A DNA stretch of 17,788 nt from JBHEMT01 sp046262435 (GTDB lineage Bacteria; Chloroflexota; Dormibacteria; Aeolococcales; Aeolococcaceae), in the NCBI GenBank assembly GCA_046262435.1, contig JBHEMT010000034.1, positions 1 to 17,788 of the forward strand, read 5' to 3'. Position 1 is the stretch's first letter. The number at the start of each line of letters is the position of its first letter. Under the pieces are notes generated by a model. It was not told the DNA's origin, ran no database searches, and saw only the letters and a program-made list of their open reading frames with translations. Position numbers and translations under genes: made by a program. Positions 1 through 7,609 of the stretch are shown here, one piece after another.

Positions 1-725
1 TCGAGGTTGTAGTACTGGGCACCGTCCGGGGGCAGCGCTGCTTTGGCGGTGCTGACGATGTCGGCCAGCCCGGGATTGGTCAGCGCGGCGCGGCCGAGCC
101 GCACCAGGTCCTCGGCGGTCGACACCGTGCCCGGGCTGAAGCCACTGGCATCGTCGAAATGGGTGTGGGCCATGCCCAGGACGGCCGCGCGGGCGTTGAG
201 CCGCGCCACGAACGCAGCCAGGTCGCCCGCTGTCCAGCGCGCCGCCGTGTCGGCGAGGTTGTTCGCCGAGGGCAGCATCAGGCCGAGCAGGAGGTCGCGC
301 TCGGTGAGCTGCTCGCCGAGGCTCACCGGCAAGTTGGACCCGTTGGCGGCGATGGTTGCCCGGTAGTCGGCCACGTCGGCGGCCGTGATCGTGTAGGTCG
401 CGCCCGGCTCCCCGGGGGCGAGGGGAAAGGCATCGAGCAGCACCAGCGCGGTCATTGTCTTGGCCACCGAACCGATCGCGCGAACCTGGTCGGCGGCCAT
501 GGAGACCAGCCGGCGACCGGCACCGTCCTCGAGCTCGAGGCTGCCCACTGGCGGAGCGGTGATCGCCGAGGCCCCGCCGGCGGTGGGCTCCGGCGACTCC
601 GTGGCGGTGAGGTGAGCGATGGGGGCCGGTGGGGTTCGGGCCAGGCGCAGGCCGCCGGCGGTGAGCCCAAAGGCAACCAGGGCGACCAGGACGACCGCCG
701 CGAGGCGGCGGATCGTCCGTCTCAC
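1..725 (-). CDS. D-alanyl-D-alanine carboxypeptidase, S11 family (partial; C-terminus outside window)
   Basis: Penicillin-binding-type serine peptidase that would trim the terminal D-Ala from peptidoglycan stem peptides outside the membrane. Translation from GTG at 725 gives 241 codons before the window edge. Residues 1-29 form a basic start followed by a hydrophobic stretch (signal peptide or anchor), then a Pro/Ala/Thr-rich linker to about residue 60. The catalytic SxxK motif is S86-V-A-K89 and the SxN motif is S153-A-N155; the KTG motif lies outside the window. HFDDASG at about 189-195 fits the S11 fold. The start is chosen because it begins just before the hydrophobic segment and follows a G-rich, Shine-Dalgarno-like stretch; no clear -10 box was found. 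It is divergent from the CDF gene, with 89 bp between them. Family call is firm; exact in vivo role (PBP5-like, DacF-like) is open. Confidence 0.88.
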   Translation of the reverse strand, partial: MRRTIRRLAAVVLVALVAFGLTAGGLRLARTPPAPIAHLTATESPEPTAGGASAITAPPVGSLELEDGAGRRLVSMAADQVRAIGSVAKTMTALVLLDAFPLAPGEPGATYTITAADVADYRATIAANGSNLPVSLGEQLTERDLLLGLMLPSANNLADTAARWTAGDLAAFVARLNARAAVLGMAHTHFDDASGFSPGTVSTAEDLVRLGRAALTNPGLADIVSTAKAALPPDGAQYYNL

Positions 726-802
726 CGCGCCCCCCGCCGCCGCGGTGCCCGCCGCGCCGGCCCTCCCCGGGGCAGCACCCCGGGGGATGCGGCGGTGAGG
801 CC

Positions 803-808
803 TACGAT
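803..808 (+). promoter_or_regulatory. -10 box TACGAT of the CDF gene
   Basis: TACGAT ends 6 nt before the ATG at 815, so transcription should begin on or next to the start codon. No convincing -35 hexamer is visible. Confidence 0.6.
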
Positions 809-814
809 TGGCCG

Positions 815-1981
815 ATGCCCACCGACGAGCACGCCAAGCCCACGGGCTCCTCGGCGGCGCTGCCCGGGAACCACGGCAACGCGCACGACGCGCTGCAAGG
901 AGACCCGCTGCGGGAAGAGGATCGGAGCCACGATCACGGGGATGTCCCGGATGGCTTTGCCGCGGCACCCGCGCGCGGTGGCGAAGATCAGGCCCATCAC
1001 GCCGGTCATGCGCCGCGCCACCACGGTGCCGACCAGCGCGCGGTCCCCGCACACGGCCACGAGCACGGCCGGCTCGAGGCCGGCGGCCCGGGTGCCCTCC
1101 GCGTGGTCGCGCTCAGCTCAGTTGCCCTCGGCCTGGTGGCGGTGGTCGAGCTGGTCACCGCCGCAGTGTCCTCCAGCGCCGCCGTGCTCGCCGACGGCCT
1201 GCACAACCTCGGCGATGTCTCCACAACCCTGGCACTGGCCGCCGCATTCCTGCTCAGCCGCCGCGCGCCGAGCCGGCGATTTCCATATGGATACCACCGG
1301 GGGGAGGATCTGGCCGGACTTGTGGTGCTGGTGCTGATCATCGCCAGCGCGCTGGCGTCCGGCGTGACGTCGATCGAGCATCTGGTCCACCGCCAACCGC
1401 CCACCCACCTGGTCGCTGCCCTGGTCGCGGCGCTGGTGGGCCTGGTCGGCAACGAGGCCGTGGCCCGCTACAAGACGACAGCAGGGCGGCGGATCGGCTC
1501 AGCAACTCTGGTCGCCGACGGTCAGCACTCACGGGTTGACGGCCTGGCCTCACTGGGTGCGGCCCTGGGTGTGGTCGGGGCCATGCTCGGTGTCCCGCTG
1601 CTCGACCCCATCGCGGGGTTGGGAATCACCGCGGTCATCGGGGTGGTCGCCTGGGACACAGCCAAGAACGTCACCGGCAGGCTGCTCGACGAGGCGGATG
1701 CCTCGCTCCTCGAGCTGTTGACCGAGGTGGCGGCCGAGGTCCCCGAGGTCCTCGGGGTTACCGAGACCCGGGCGCGCTGGACCGGGCGCAGGGTGTACGC
1801 CGAACTCACCCTCGAGCTCACCCCGACCGCGACGCTGGCCGCGGCGCACACCGTCGGCGAGGAGGTGCGTCACCGGCTCCACCACCGGGTTGCCTCGCTC
1901 GCCGACGTGGTCGTGCACCTCGATCCCGCCGGGATGGCGGAGGCGCATCGCGCAGTCGCTCACCACCGCACCGGGGGCTGA
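815..1981 (+). CDS. Cation diffusion facilitator (CDF) family metal exporter with His-rich N-terminus
   Basis: A 388-residue membrane antiporter predicted to expel Zn2+/Co2+-type divalent cations in exchange for protons. Residues 1-90 are cytoplasmic and carry 13 histidines by residue 84. The six-helix CDF core starts at about residue 95. TM2 holds H130-x3-D134 and TM5 holds H238-x3-D242, the HxxxD/HxxxD pair typical of zinc-type CDF proteins, unlike the DxxxD of YiiP in TM2. YGYHRGE (158-164) is the usual conserved loop. The C-terminal 90 residues resemble the cytoplasmic dimerisation domain. The ATG start is supported by a -10 box 6 nt upstream, so the histidine-rich region is probably translated. 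The gene is convergent with the HU gene. Family is certain; the metal is inferred. Confidence 0.92.
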   Translation: MPTDEHAKPTGSSAALPGNHGNAHDALQGDPLREEDRSHDHGDVPDGFAAAPARGGEDQAHHAGHAPRHHGADQRAVPAHGHEHGRLEAGGPGALRVVALSSVALGLVAVVELVTAAVSSSAAVLADGLHNLGDVSTTLALAAAFLLSRRAPSRRFPYGYHRGEDLAGLVVLVLIIASALASGVTSIEHLVHRQPPTHLVAALVAALVGLVGNEAVARYKTTAGRRIGSATLVADGQHSRVDGLASLGAALGVVGAMLGVPLLDPIAGLGITAVIGVVAWDTAKNVTGRLLDEADASLLELLTEVAAEVPEVLGVTETRARWTGRRVYAELTLELTPTATLAAAHTVGEEVRHRLHHRVASLADVVVHLDPAGMAEAHRAVAHHRTGG

Positions 1982-1992
1982 CTTGCCCCCGG
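1971..1992. terminator. GC-rich hairpin between convergent CDF and HU genes
   Basis: Perfect 8-bp stem CCGGGGGC (1971-1978) / GCCCCCGG (1985-1992) with a 6-nt loop that contains the TGA stop of the CDF gene. There is no T-tract. Its position between two convergent genes suggests a bidirectional terminator. Confidence 0.5.
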
Positions 1993-2008
1993 CGTGACGG
2001 CGCGAACC

Positions 2009-2329
2009 CTATCGCTTGGCGCGGGCCCGGCTCGGGGCGCGCCTGGCCGACTTCAGCTGCTCAGAGAGCGTCGAGCTCGCCGAGAACTTGACCACCCTGC
2101 GAGCGGCGACCTTGACCGCCTCGCCGGTGCGCGGGTTGCGCCCGGTACGCGCCGCTCGCTCCGCGGTCTTGAAGGTGCCGAAGCCGTGGATGCGGATCTC
2201 GTCCCCGGAGGTCAATCCGGACGTGAGCTGCTCAAAAAACCACCGAACTTCCTCGCGCGCGGCCACCATGGTGATCTCGGCGTGCTCCGCGAGCTGCTCG
2301 GCGATCGTGTCGCGCGTAATCGTTGCCAT
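2009..2329 (-). CDS. HU/IHF-family DNA-binding protein
   Basis: A 106-residue nucleoid protein of the bacterial histone-like family; it dimerises and bends DNA. The two N-terminal helices cover about residues 5-40, HGFGTF is at 48-53, and the beta-arm carries GRNP (63-66) with the following TGE, the signature that inserts its proline into the minor groove. The family usually ends near residue 90-95; this one adds a short Arg/Lys/Ala/Ser-rich basic tail (about 94-106), a modest version of the tails seen in actinobacterial HupB. The ATG start has a GGAGA Shine-Dalgarno at 2339-2343 and a 36-nt leader, unlike most genes here. It is divergent from the FemAB pair. HU versus IHF cannot be separated by eye. 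Confidence 0.95.
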   Translation of the reverse strand: MATITRDTIAEQLAEHAEITMVAAREEVRWFFEQLTSGLTSGDEIRIHGFGTFKTAERAARTGRNPRTGEAVKVAARRVVKFSASSTLSEQLKSARRAPSRARAKR

Positions 2330-2371
2330 GGGTTGGTGTCTCCAGGTGAAAGGGGTGGGCGAACCCGCGGA

Positions 2372-2377
2372 AGTGTA
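2372..2377 (-). promoter_or_regulatory. -10 box TACACT of the HU gene
   Basis: On the minus strand TACACT lies 42 nt before the ATG, predicting a leader of about 36 nt that contains a GGAGA ribosome-binding site at 2339-2343. One of the few led transcripts in the window. Confidence 0.5.
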
Positions 2378-2428
2378 AGGCGCAGCAAGGGCAACTCACA
2401 ACGTGCAAGGCACCGCGAAGACGTGTGC

Positions 2429-2434
2429 TACCGT
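2429..2434 (+). promoter_or_regulatory. -10 box TACCGT of the first FemAB gene
   Basis: TACCGT is followed after 8 nt by GTG at 2443. It lies inside the longer reading frame that opens at GTG 2425, so it argues for the 2443 start and a leaderless transcript. Confidence 0.55.
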
Positions 2435-2442
2435 CAGCCGCC

Positions 2443-3414
2443 GTGGTCGCGCGCGGGTCCGGGGTGCCGCCGCAGGAATGGGATTCGCTCGTCGCCGAGC
2501 AGGACGGCCATTTTCTGCAGGGCCGTGCGTGGGCCGGGTTTCGTGCGGCGCTCGGCGACGACCTTCTCTGGAGCCACGGTGATGGCTGGTGCTGGCTGGG
2601 ACAGGTCAGGAACCGCGCCGGACTGCGTGATCTCTACCTGCCCTATGGACCCGCCGCCGCCACCGCACTGGGGGTGCGCCGCGGTGTCGAGGCTGCGGTG
2701 GAGGCTGCCCGCGCCAACGGTATCCACTTCCTGCGCATCGAACCCTGGCGCCAGCTGGACGCCGCGGTCGTGGTGGGACTTGGCGCAGCCCGCACCGAGC
2801 GGATCCAACCACAGCACACCTGGGTTGTGGATCTCACAGTCGATGAGGCAGGACTGTTCGCCGGGCTGACCCAGAACCGCAAGCGGGACGTCCGTGCCGC
2901 CGACCGCAGGGGACTGCGAACCCGGCGCAGCGTGCAGCCCGGCGACGTCGAGGTGTTTCTCCGGCTGCTGGGGAGCACTGCCGACCGTGGCCACTTCAAC
3001 GTGCACCCCGACCGGTACTACGAGACCTTGCTCGGCACCCTGCTGCCGCTCGGTGCCTGCTCCCTCTACCTGGCCGACGCGGGCGAGGAGGCGCTTGCTG
3101 CGGTGATCACCTTCCACGACGACCGTGCCACCTACTACGCGCATGCTGCCGCGGACCAGGAGGCCTCGCGTCGGCTGAACGCACCCGGCCCACTCGCGTG
3201 GCGGTCGATCCTCGACGCCCGGACCGAAGGGCGTCGCCGCTATGACTTCTGGGGCGTGGCCGAGACAGCCGATCCCGCTCACCCCTGGGCCGGCCTGAGC
3301 CGCTTCAAGCGTGGCTTCGGCGGCCGCATGCACACCACCGCGGGCACCTGGGACCTCCCCCTCAGCAGGCAGCGTTACGCCACCTACCGCGTCCTCAAAC
3401 GCCTGCTCCCATGA
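2443..3414 (+). CDS. FemAB family aminoacyltransferase (peptidoglycan bridge ligase), first copy
   Basis: A 323-residue protein of the FemA/FemB/FemX fold (two GNAT-like domains). Known members add amino acids from aminoacyl-tRNA to the lipid II stem peptide at the cytoplasmic face of the membrane. Visible family signs are HFLQGRAWAGF near the N-terminus, the basic NRKRDVRAADRRG stretch in the middle, and the C-terminal YDFWGV and GLSRFKRGFGG blocks. The GTG at 2443 is preferred over GTG 2425 because the -10 box sits between them. The TGA stop overlaps the ATG of the second copy, so the two are translationally coupled. The amino acid added and the bridge made are unknown. Some FemAB-like proteins work on other substrates. 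Confidence 0.85.
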   Translation: MVARGSGVPPQEWDSLVAEQDGHFLQGRAWAGFRAALGDDLLWSHGDGWCWLGQVRNRAGLRDLYLPYGPAAATALGVRRGVEAAVEAARANGIHFLRIEPWRQLDAAVVVGLGAARTERIQPQHTWVVDLTVDEAGLFAGLTQNRKRDVRAADRRGLRTRRSVQPGDVEVFLRLLGSTADRGHFNVHPDRYYETLLGTLLPLGACSLYLADAGEEALAAVITFHDDRATYYAHAAADQEASRRLNAPGPLAWRSILDARTEGRRRYDFWGVAETADPAHPWAGLSRFKRGFGGRMHTTAGTWDLPLSRQRYATYRVLKRLLP

Positions 3415-4451
3415 GACTCGCAACCGCCGCGGAGCGGGCCGGCTGGGATGAGCTTCTTCTGGACAACCCCGACGGCGGTCACATCCTCCAGACGCGCACC
3501 TGGGGCGAGTTCAAGGCACGCTGGGGATGGGAACCGGTGCACCTGATCGGCGAAGCCCAGGGGAGGCCCCTCGCTGTGCTGCTGCTGCGCCGGCGCATCG
3601 CCGGTCTGGGTGAGCTGTGGTACAGCCCCAAGGGCCCGGGCGTCACCGCCACCGCCGGCCTGGTCGAGCTCTTCGCCGACCGGGGCGCGATCGTCGGAGG
3701 ATTTCTCGCCAAGCTGGAGCCGGAAATCCTTCGCAAGCAGTGCGACCTGGCGACGCTGGGCCCCGCGGGGATCACCAAGCCCCCCCTTGACATTCAGATC
3801 CATAGCGCCACCGTGGTGGTCGACCTCACCCCCGGAGAGGACGAACTGCTCGCGTCCTTCAGGTCGAAGACCCGCTACAACATTCGTCTCGCCGCGCGCC
3901 GCGGGGTGCGCGTGCGTCGGCTTCCCGTGAACGGGCAAAGCCTGGCGGTGATGTACCGACTGATGGAGATCACCGGGCGGCGCGCCGGGTTCCCGCTGCG
4001 CAAGCGGGCGTATTTCGAGGATTACTGGGCCGCGCACGCGGCCGTGGACCAGGGGTGGCTCTACGTCGCCCACCTTGGCGAGGAGGTGCTTGCCGGAGCC
4101 TTCGTCACCGGCCTGGGACGACGGGCCTGGTACAAGGACGGCGGGTCCACCAAGCGATACAGCGAGCTGATGGCCCCATACCTCCTCCAGTGGGAGATCA
4201 TGCGCGACCTGCGCGCGCGCGGCATCGCGTCGTACGACCTCGTCGCCGTTCCCCGTCCCGCCGAGCTCACTGAGTCACATCCCATGTACGGGTTGTGGCG
4301 GTTCAAGTCGGGCTTCAGCGACTCGATCACCGAGTACGTGGGCACGCTCGACCTGACCCTTGACCCGCTGCGTGCCCGGCTCTTCACCAGCATTGGCGAG
4401 CGACTCGCGGTGCGCTACCAGGCCGCCCGTCACGGCGACCTTCTCTACTGA
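3411..4451 (+). CDS. FemAB family aminoacyltransferase (peptidoglycan bridge ligase), second copy
   Basis: A 346-residue paralogue of the preceding gene, beginning at ATG 3411 inside the ATGA overlap with its stop codon. It shares the family landmarks: HILQTRTWGEFKA at 24-36, KTRYNIRLAARRGV in the middle (the RxNIRxAxRxGV block of lipid II aminoacyltransferases), YDLVAVPRP and GLWRFKSGF near the C-terminus. Two adjacent, co-translated FemAB proteins usually mean stepwise addition of two residues to the interpeptide bridge, or a heterodimer; which one applies here is inference. The gene is convergent with yvcK, with a single base between the stop codons and no clear hairpin. Confidence 0.88.
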   Translation: MRLATAAERAGWDELLLDNPDGGHILQTRTWGEFKARWGWEPVHLIGEAQGRPLAVLLLRRRIAGLGELWYSPKGPGVTATAGLVELFADRGAIVGGFLAKLEPEILRKQCDLATLGPAGITKPPLDIQIHSATVVVDLTPGEDELLASFRSKTRYNIRLAARRGVRVRRLPVNGQSLAVMYRLMEITGRRAGFPLRKRAYFEDYWAAHAAVDQGWLYVAHLGEEVLAGAFVTGLGRRAWYKDGGSTKRYSELMAPYLLQWEIMRDLRARGIASYDLVAVPRPAELTESHPMYGLWRFKSGFSDSITEYVGTLDLTLDPLRARLFTSIGERLAVRYQAARHGDLLY

Positions 4452-4452
4452 C

Positions 4453-5745
4453 TCAGCCGCGCCAGATTCGTTTCATGATCACCCGGGCCAGCTTCTCGGG
4501 GTCGTGATGGGTGGAGATCGTGGCCGAGACGACATCGGCGAGGACGAAGCGCTGTGGCCGGTGCTCGGCAGTCGCCCGGTCGAAGGTGACCCGGGCCGCC
4601 CCCGCGACCGTCGCGGACGCCGGCAGGGCCGGAGCCACGTTGTTGTTGACGATCACGTAGTCGAACAGGTTGGAGCCGACGTGGTTTTCGATTGCGTCGA
4701 GATGCTCCTCGACGCTGAACCCGTTGGTCTCGCCGGGTTGTGAGGCGACGTTGCACACGTAGACCTTCACCGCCGGCGTGGCCCGCAAGGCCTCGACCAT
4801 CCCCTCCACGAGCAGGTTGGGCAGGATGGACGTGTACAGCGAGCCCGGTCCCACCAGGACCATCTCGGCGTCGAGGATCGCGGCCTCGGCCTCAGGGTTG
4901 ACCGGCGGGTCGGGCGGTTCAAGGAAGACCCTCTCGATCGGCTGCAGACCCATCGGCACCTGCGACTCACCGACGCGCACCTCGGTGCCCGCCGTGGCGC
5001 AGAGGGTGACGTCGTTGAGAGTGCTGGGCAGGATGCGTCCACGCACCGCCAGCACCCGGCCCGACTCCTGGAGGGCGCGTTCGAAGTTACCGGTGATCTC
5101 GGCCATGGCCATGATGAAGAGGTTGCCGAAGGAGTGGCCGCCCAGTGCGCCCTCGCCGCTGAAGCGATGGCTGAAGAGCTCAGTCATCAGCGGCTCGGTC
5201 TCAGCCAGCGCGGTCAGGCACTGCCGGAAGTCGCCCGGGGGAAGCACCCGGAACTCGGTCCGTAGCCGCCCGCTGGATCCGCCGTCATCGGCGACAGTGA
5301 CGATCGCCGTGATGTTTCCGGTATAGCGTTTGAGGCCACGGAGCATCGCACTCAATCCGGTGCCGCCCCCGATGGCAACCACCCGCGGCCCCTTCCCGAG
5401 CAGACGGTAGCGGTACATCTGCTCCACCAGGTTGCGCTCGGGAGGACCGCCGGCGAGCAGCGGCGCGATCACCGAACGACTGAGCATGAACACGCTCACG
5501 CCGAACATGGCAAGCGCCAGGCCGCCGATCAGCAGGGCGCGGACCAGACGGGGGAGGAACTGCAGGGTGAGCACGCCGACGAAGCCGGGGAAGCGCACGG
5601 TGGTGTACGCGTCGCGCAGCACGTAGCCGACCGCCAGGCTCATCAGCACGAAGCTGAGCAGCAGGAGCAGGCCCCAGCGCTTGACCCGCAACCCCGGGGT
5701 CAGGAGGCGGACCAGATTCTCGCGGGAGCGGTAACTGCCTGCCAC
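4453..5745 (-). CDS. yvcK: YvcK/CofD-like UDP-sugar-binding protein with N-terminal membrane anchor
   Basis: Gluconeogenesis factor family, 430 residues. Known YvcK proteins bind UDP-GlcNAc and steer carbon toward peptidoglycan precursors. The C-terminal domain (about 118-430) has GGGTG (126-130), ADDGGSSGRLR (152-162), PPGD (169-172) and GGHSFGN (202-208), all family hallmarks. The N-terminal 100 residues are extra relative to the Bacillus protein and contain two membrane helices (about 22-43 and 66-90). Start is GTG 5745, with a GAGAAT box ending 6 nt upstream, so it can be transcribed on its own as a leaderless mRNA. It follows glpX on the same strand by 74 bp. A phospholactate-transferase (CofD) activity is not expected without F420 genes nearby, though it cannot be excluded. 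Confidence 0.92.
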   Translation of the reverse strand: MAGSYRSRENLVRLLTPGLRVKRWGLLLLLSFVLMSLAVGYVLRDAYTTVRFPGFVGVLTLQFLPRLVRALLIGGLALAMFGVSVFMLSRSVIAPLLAGGPPERNLVEQMYRYRLLGKGPRVVAIGGGTGLSAMLRGLKRYTGNITAIVTVADDGGSSGRLRTEFRVLPPGDFRQCLTALAETEPLMTELFSHRFSGEGALGGHSFGNLFIMAMAEITGNFERALQESGRVLAVRGRILPSTLNDVTLCATAGTEVRVGESQVPMGLQPIERVFLEPPDPPVNPEAEAAILDAEMVLVGPGSLYTSILPNLLVEGMVEALRATPAVKVYVCNVASQPGETNGFSVEEHLDAIENHVGSNLFDYVIVNNNVAPALPASATVAGAARVTFDRATAEHRPQRFVLADVVSATISTHHDPEKLARVIMKRIWRG

Positions 5746-5751
5746 GTGGCG

Positions 5752-5757
5752 ATTCTC
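5752..5757 (-). promoter_or_regulatory. -10-like box GAGAAT of yvcK
   Basis: Minus-strand GAGAAT, with 6 nt between it and GTG 5745. It departs from TANNNT at the first base but keeps A2 and T6 and occupies the same leaderless position. An identical hexamer precedes the gene at 13554. Confidence 0.4.
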
Positions 5758-5819
5758 TCAGCGGGCCCGTGCCACTCGCTGCCGCCCGCACCGGGCAGGG
5801 TCGGCGCGTGGATGAGAGC

Positions 5820-6869
5820 TCAGCCGGGGAAGAATCCCTCTGGAGGTGCGGTGAGCGCCGCCCGCTTGCGCAAGCGCTGCAGGGAATGCTCCGCCTCCAC
5901 GTAGCGCACCGTGCCCGTGTACGAGCGCATCACCAGGCTGTGGGTGGACGCCTTCTCCTCCCCGAGGAACCGTACCCCGGCAAGCAGCTCGCCGTCGGTG
6001 ATCCCGGTGGCGGCAAAGAAGACGTTCTCCCCCGAACAGAGGTCGTTGAGCTCGAGCACCTCATGGGCTCCCTGCTTGCCCTCGCCGCGCGCCATCTCAC
6101 GGTCGCTCTCGCCGCGAAACCACAGCCGGCCCTGCATCCCACCACCAACGCATTTGATCGCGCACGCGGCAAGGACTGCCTCAGGGGCGCCCCCGATGCC
6201 CATCAGCGCGTCGATCCCGGTGCGGTGCTCCATCGCCGCCATTGCCCCGGCGGCGACGTCGCCGTCCATGATCAGCTTGACCCGGGCGCCCGCCTGGCGG
6301 ATGTCACTGAGCAGCTTGTCGTGACGGTCGCGGTCGAGAACCACCACGGTCAGGTCCTCGATGCTGCGCTCCTCGGCGCGTGCGATCCGGCGCAGGTTGT
6401 TGGCCACCGTGTCGGTGATGTCGATGACCTTTGCCGCCTTAGGGCCGACGATCAGCTTCTCCATGTAGGGCACGTGGGTGAAGTACATGGAGTCGCGTTC
6501 GGCGAGAGCGACTGTGGCAATACCACCGGGCAGGCCGCGGGCGACCAGGCGGGTTCCGTCGATCGGATCGACGGCGACGTCGACGAGCGGCTCGTTGCCG
6601 TTGCCAACGTGCTCCCCGATGAAGAGCATGGGCGCCTCGTCCTTCTCGCCTTCACCGATGACGACCACCCCGTCCATGTCGACATGACCGAGCGACCGCC
6701 GCATCGAGTCGACTGCGGCGCCGTCCGCCTCCTCCTTCTGGTTGCGTCCCATGAAGCGGGCCGCCGAGATCGCAGCCCCCTCGGTGACGCGCACCAGCTC
6801 GAGGGCAAGGTTGCGGTCGATGGGGGTTCCCAGGTCGCGGCCACGCGGGCGGTCGGTGCGGGGCGGCAT
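5820..6869 (-). CDS. glpX: Fructose-1,6-bisphosphatase class II
   Basis: Hydrolyses fructose 1,6-bisphosphate to fructose 6-phosphate in gluconeogenesis. The 349-residue product has the class II (GlpX) motifs: GEGEKDEAPML at 72-82, DPIDGT at 101-106, GDVAAGAMA at about 203-211 and GIGGAPEAVL at 224-233, with the acidic residues that bind the metal. The frame stays open upstream to 7259, but the ATG at 6869 is chosen because homology begins there and a TATGAT box ends 9 nt before it. The upstream extension would also cover the lipoprotein gene on the other strand. It is followed by yvcK, so the two gluconeogenesis/envelope genes may be partly co-transcribed. Confidence 0.95.
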   Translation of the reverse strand: MPPRTDRPRGRDLGTPIDRNLALELVRVTEGAAISAARFMGRNQKEEADGAAVDSMRRSLGHVDMDGVVVIGEGEKDEAPMLFIGEHVGNGNEPLVDVAVDPIDGTRLVARGLPGGIATVALAERDSMYFTHVPYMEKLIVGPKAAKVIDITDTVANNLRRIARAEERSIEDLTVVVLDRDRHDKLLSDIRQAGARVKLIMDGDVAAGAMAAMEHRTGIDALMGIGGAPEAVLAACAIKCVGGGMQGRLWFRGESDREMARGEGKQGAHEVLELNDLCSGENVFFAATGITDGELLAGVRFLGEEKASTHSLVMRSYTGTVRYVEAEHSLQRLRKRAALTAPPEGFFPG

Positions 6870-6878
6870 GTGGGCGGG

Positions 6879-6884
6879 ATCATA
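6879..6884 (-). promoter_or_regulatory. -10 box TATGAT of glpX
   Basis: Minus-strand TATGAT with 9 nt before ATG 6869; the closest match to the TATAAT consensus in the window. It sets the glpX start and predicts a leaderless or near-leaderless mRNA. Confidence 0.65.
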
Positions 6885-6969
6885 CGGGTCGACGGCTCCG
6901 CCAACCAGCCCCGCGGGTGAGCCGCCCGAGGGCGCGGAGGCAGCGCACGCAGTCACCATCCGGGCTGCG

Positions 6970-7518
6970 ATGCCAACTCCCTGCCAGCGCGTCAGTTTCG
7001 CCGACGCTGCGGGCGCGCCGGCGATCACCATCATCCTGACGCTCGCCGGGCTCGTACTGTCGGCCTGCGGGGGGACCCCGCCCGGGACGGGCCACGACAG
7101 CCCCAGCGCCGCGGCGCGCGGCTTTGTCGCAAGTGCCCACGGTGACGCGGCCGCGGCCGTCCCCTGGCTGGCGCCCTCCGACCGGCGCGCCTTCTCCGAC
7201 CTGATCGCCTTCAACCAGCGCTCCAACCTGGAGCTCACCCTGCGCGCCGAGGGAGTCACCCTGGGCCGTGTGGACTGGGAGTCGGCGGACCGCGCCGACC
7301 TCGCCTACAGCGGCAGGATCGTGGCCTGCACGGCGGGGGAACTGCCCTCGCCCGACTCGGACGCGGTCAACGAGTGCCGGCCCATCCTCGAGGATGCGAC
7401 CGGGCGCCGGGTGCTGCATCTGGCCAGGGAGGACGGCGCCTGGTATGTCTTCTTCGACATCGGCTCAGGGGGCGAGCTGTCTGGCGCGGTCACGCCACCG
7501 GCGCCGACTCCGCGCTGA
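6970..7518 (+). CDS. Small secreted lipoprotein of unknown function
   Basis: A 182-residue protein from ATG 6970. Residues 17-32 are hydrophobic and end in the lipobox L-S-A-C with the lipidated cysteine at residue 33, followed by a Gly/Pro/Thr linker. The mature part looks like a small alpha/beta domain: SAAARGFVASAHGDAAAAVPWL, then FSDLIAFNQR, and a C-terminal half with regular beta-strand pattern (LHLAREDGAWYVFFDIG). That arrangement resembles the NTF2-like/DUF4878 lipoproteins that begin with a helix of the form A..F..A...GD...A, but this is by eye only. The n-region is unusually poor in basic residues (one Arg, R7). No clear promoter or ribosome site was found, so the start is less sure than the frame. 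Divergent from glpX. Confidence 0.75.
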   Translation: MPTPCQRVSFADAAGAPAITIILTLAGLVLSACGGTPPGTGHDSPSAAARGFVASAHGDAAAAVPWLAPSDRRAFSDLIAFNQRSNLELTLRAEGVTLGRVDWESADRADLAYSGRIVACTAGELPSPDSDAVNECRPILEDATGRRVLHLAREDGAWYVFFDIGSGGELSGAVTPPAPTPR

Positions 7519-7524
7519 GCGTCG

Positions 7525-7543
7525 AGGGGCCGCGCCGGGCCCT
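7525..7543 (+). terminator. Weak GC hairpin after the lipoprotein gene
   Basis: AGGGGCC (7525-7531) can pair with GGCCCT (7538-7543) with one bulged G and a 6-nt loop. It sits 7 bp after the lipoprotein stop and just before the next promoter. No T-tract. Confidence 0.3.
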
Positions 7544-7544
7544 G

Positions 7545-7550
7545 TAGAGT
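7545..7550 (+). promoter_or_regulatory. Extended -10 box TGTAGAGT for the MgtE-like/NRAMP unit
   Basis: TAGAGT preceded by TG (an extended -10). It lies 59 nt before ATG 7610, predicting a leader of about 52 nt. The only purine-rich site before the ATG is a weak GGGA at 7600-7603. This unit is thus not leaderless, unlike most others here. Confidence 0.45.
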
Positions 7551-7609
7551 GAGCCGCGTCGGCCCTCTCGCGCGCCGCTCGCACCGGCCGGCGTACTCGG
7601 GACAGCGTC

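Noticed and set aside
2434..3423. Long minus-strand open frame opposite the first FemAB gene (329 codons)
   Set aside because: Exact shadow of a clear FemAB gene; its translation is low-complexity Gly/Ala/Val with no motif. High GC keeps antisense frames open.
5784..5796. GCCCG-CAC-CGGGC hairpin between glpX and yvcK
   Set aside because: Only a 5-bp stem with a 3-nt loop; expected by chance at this GC content.
5769..6920. 383-codon plus-strand frame
   Set aside because: Antisense shadow of glpX; translation is His/Asp/Val-rich without family features.
6742..6969. Upstream extension of the lipoprotein frame
   Set aside because: Arg/Pro-rich, antisense to the glpX N-terminus, and would place the lipobox about 110 residues into the protein.
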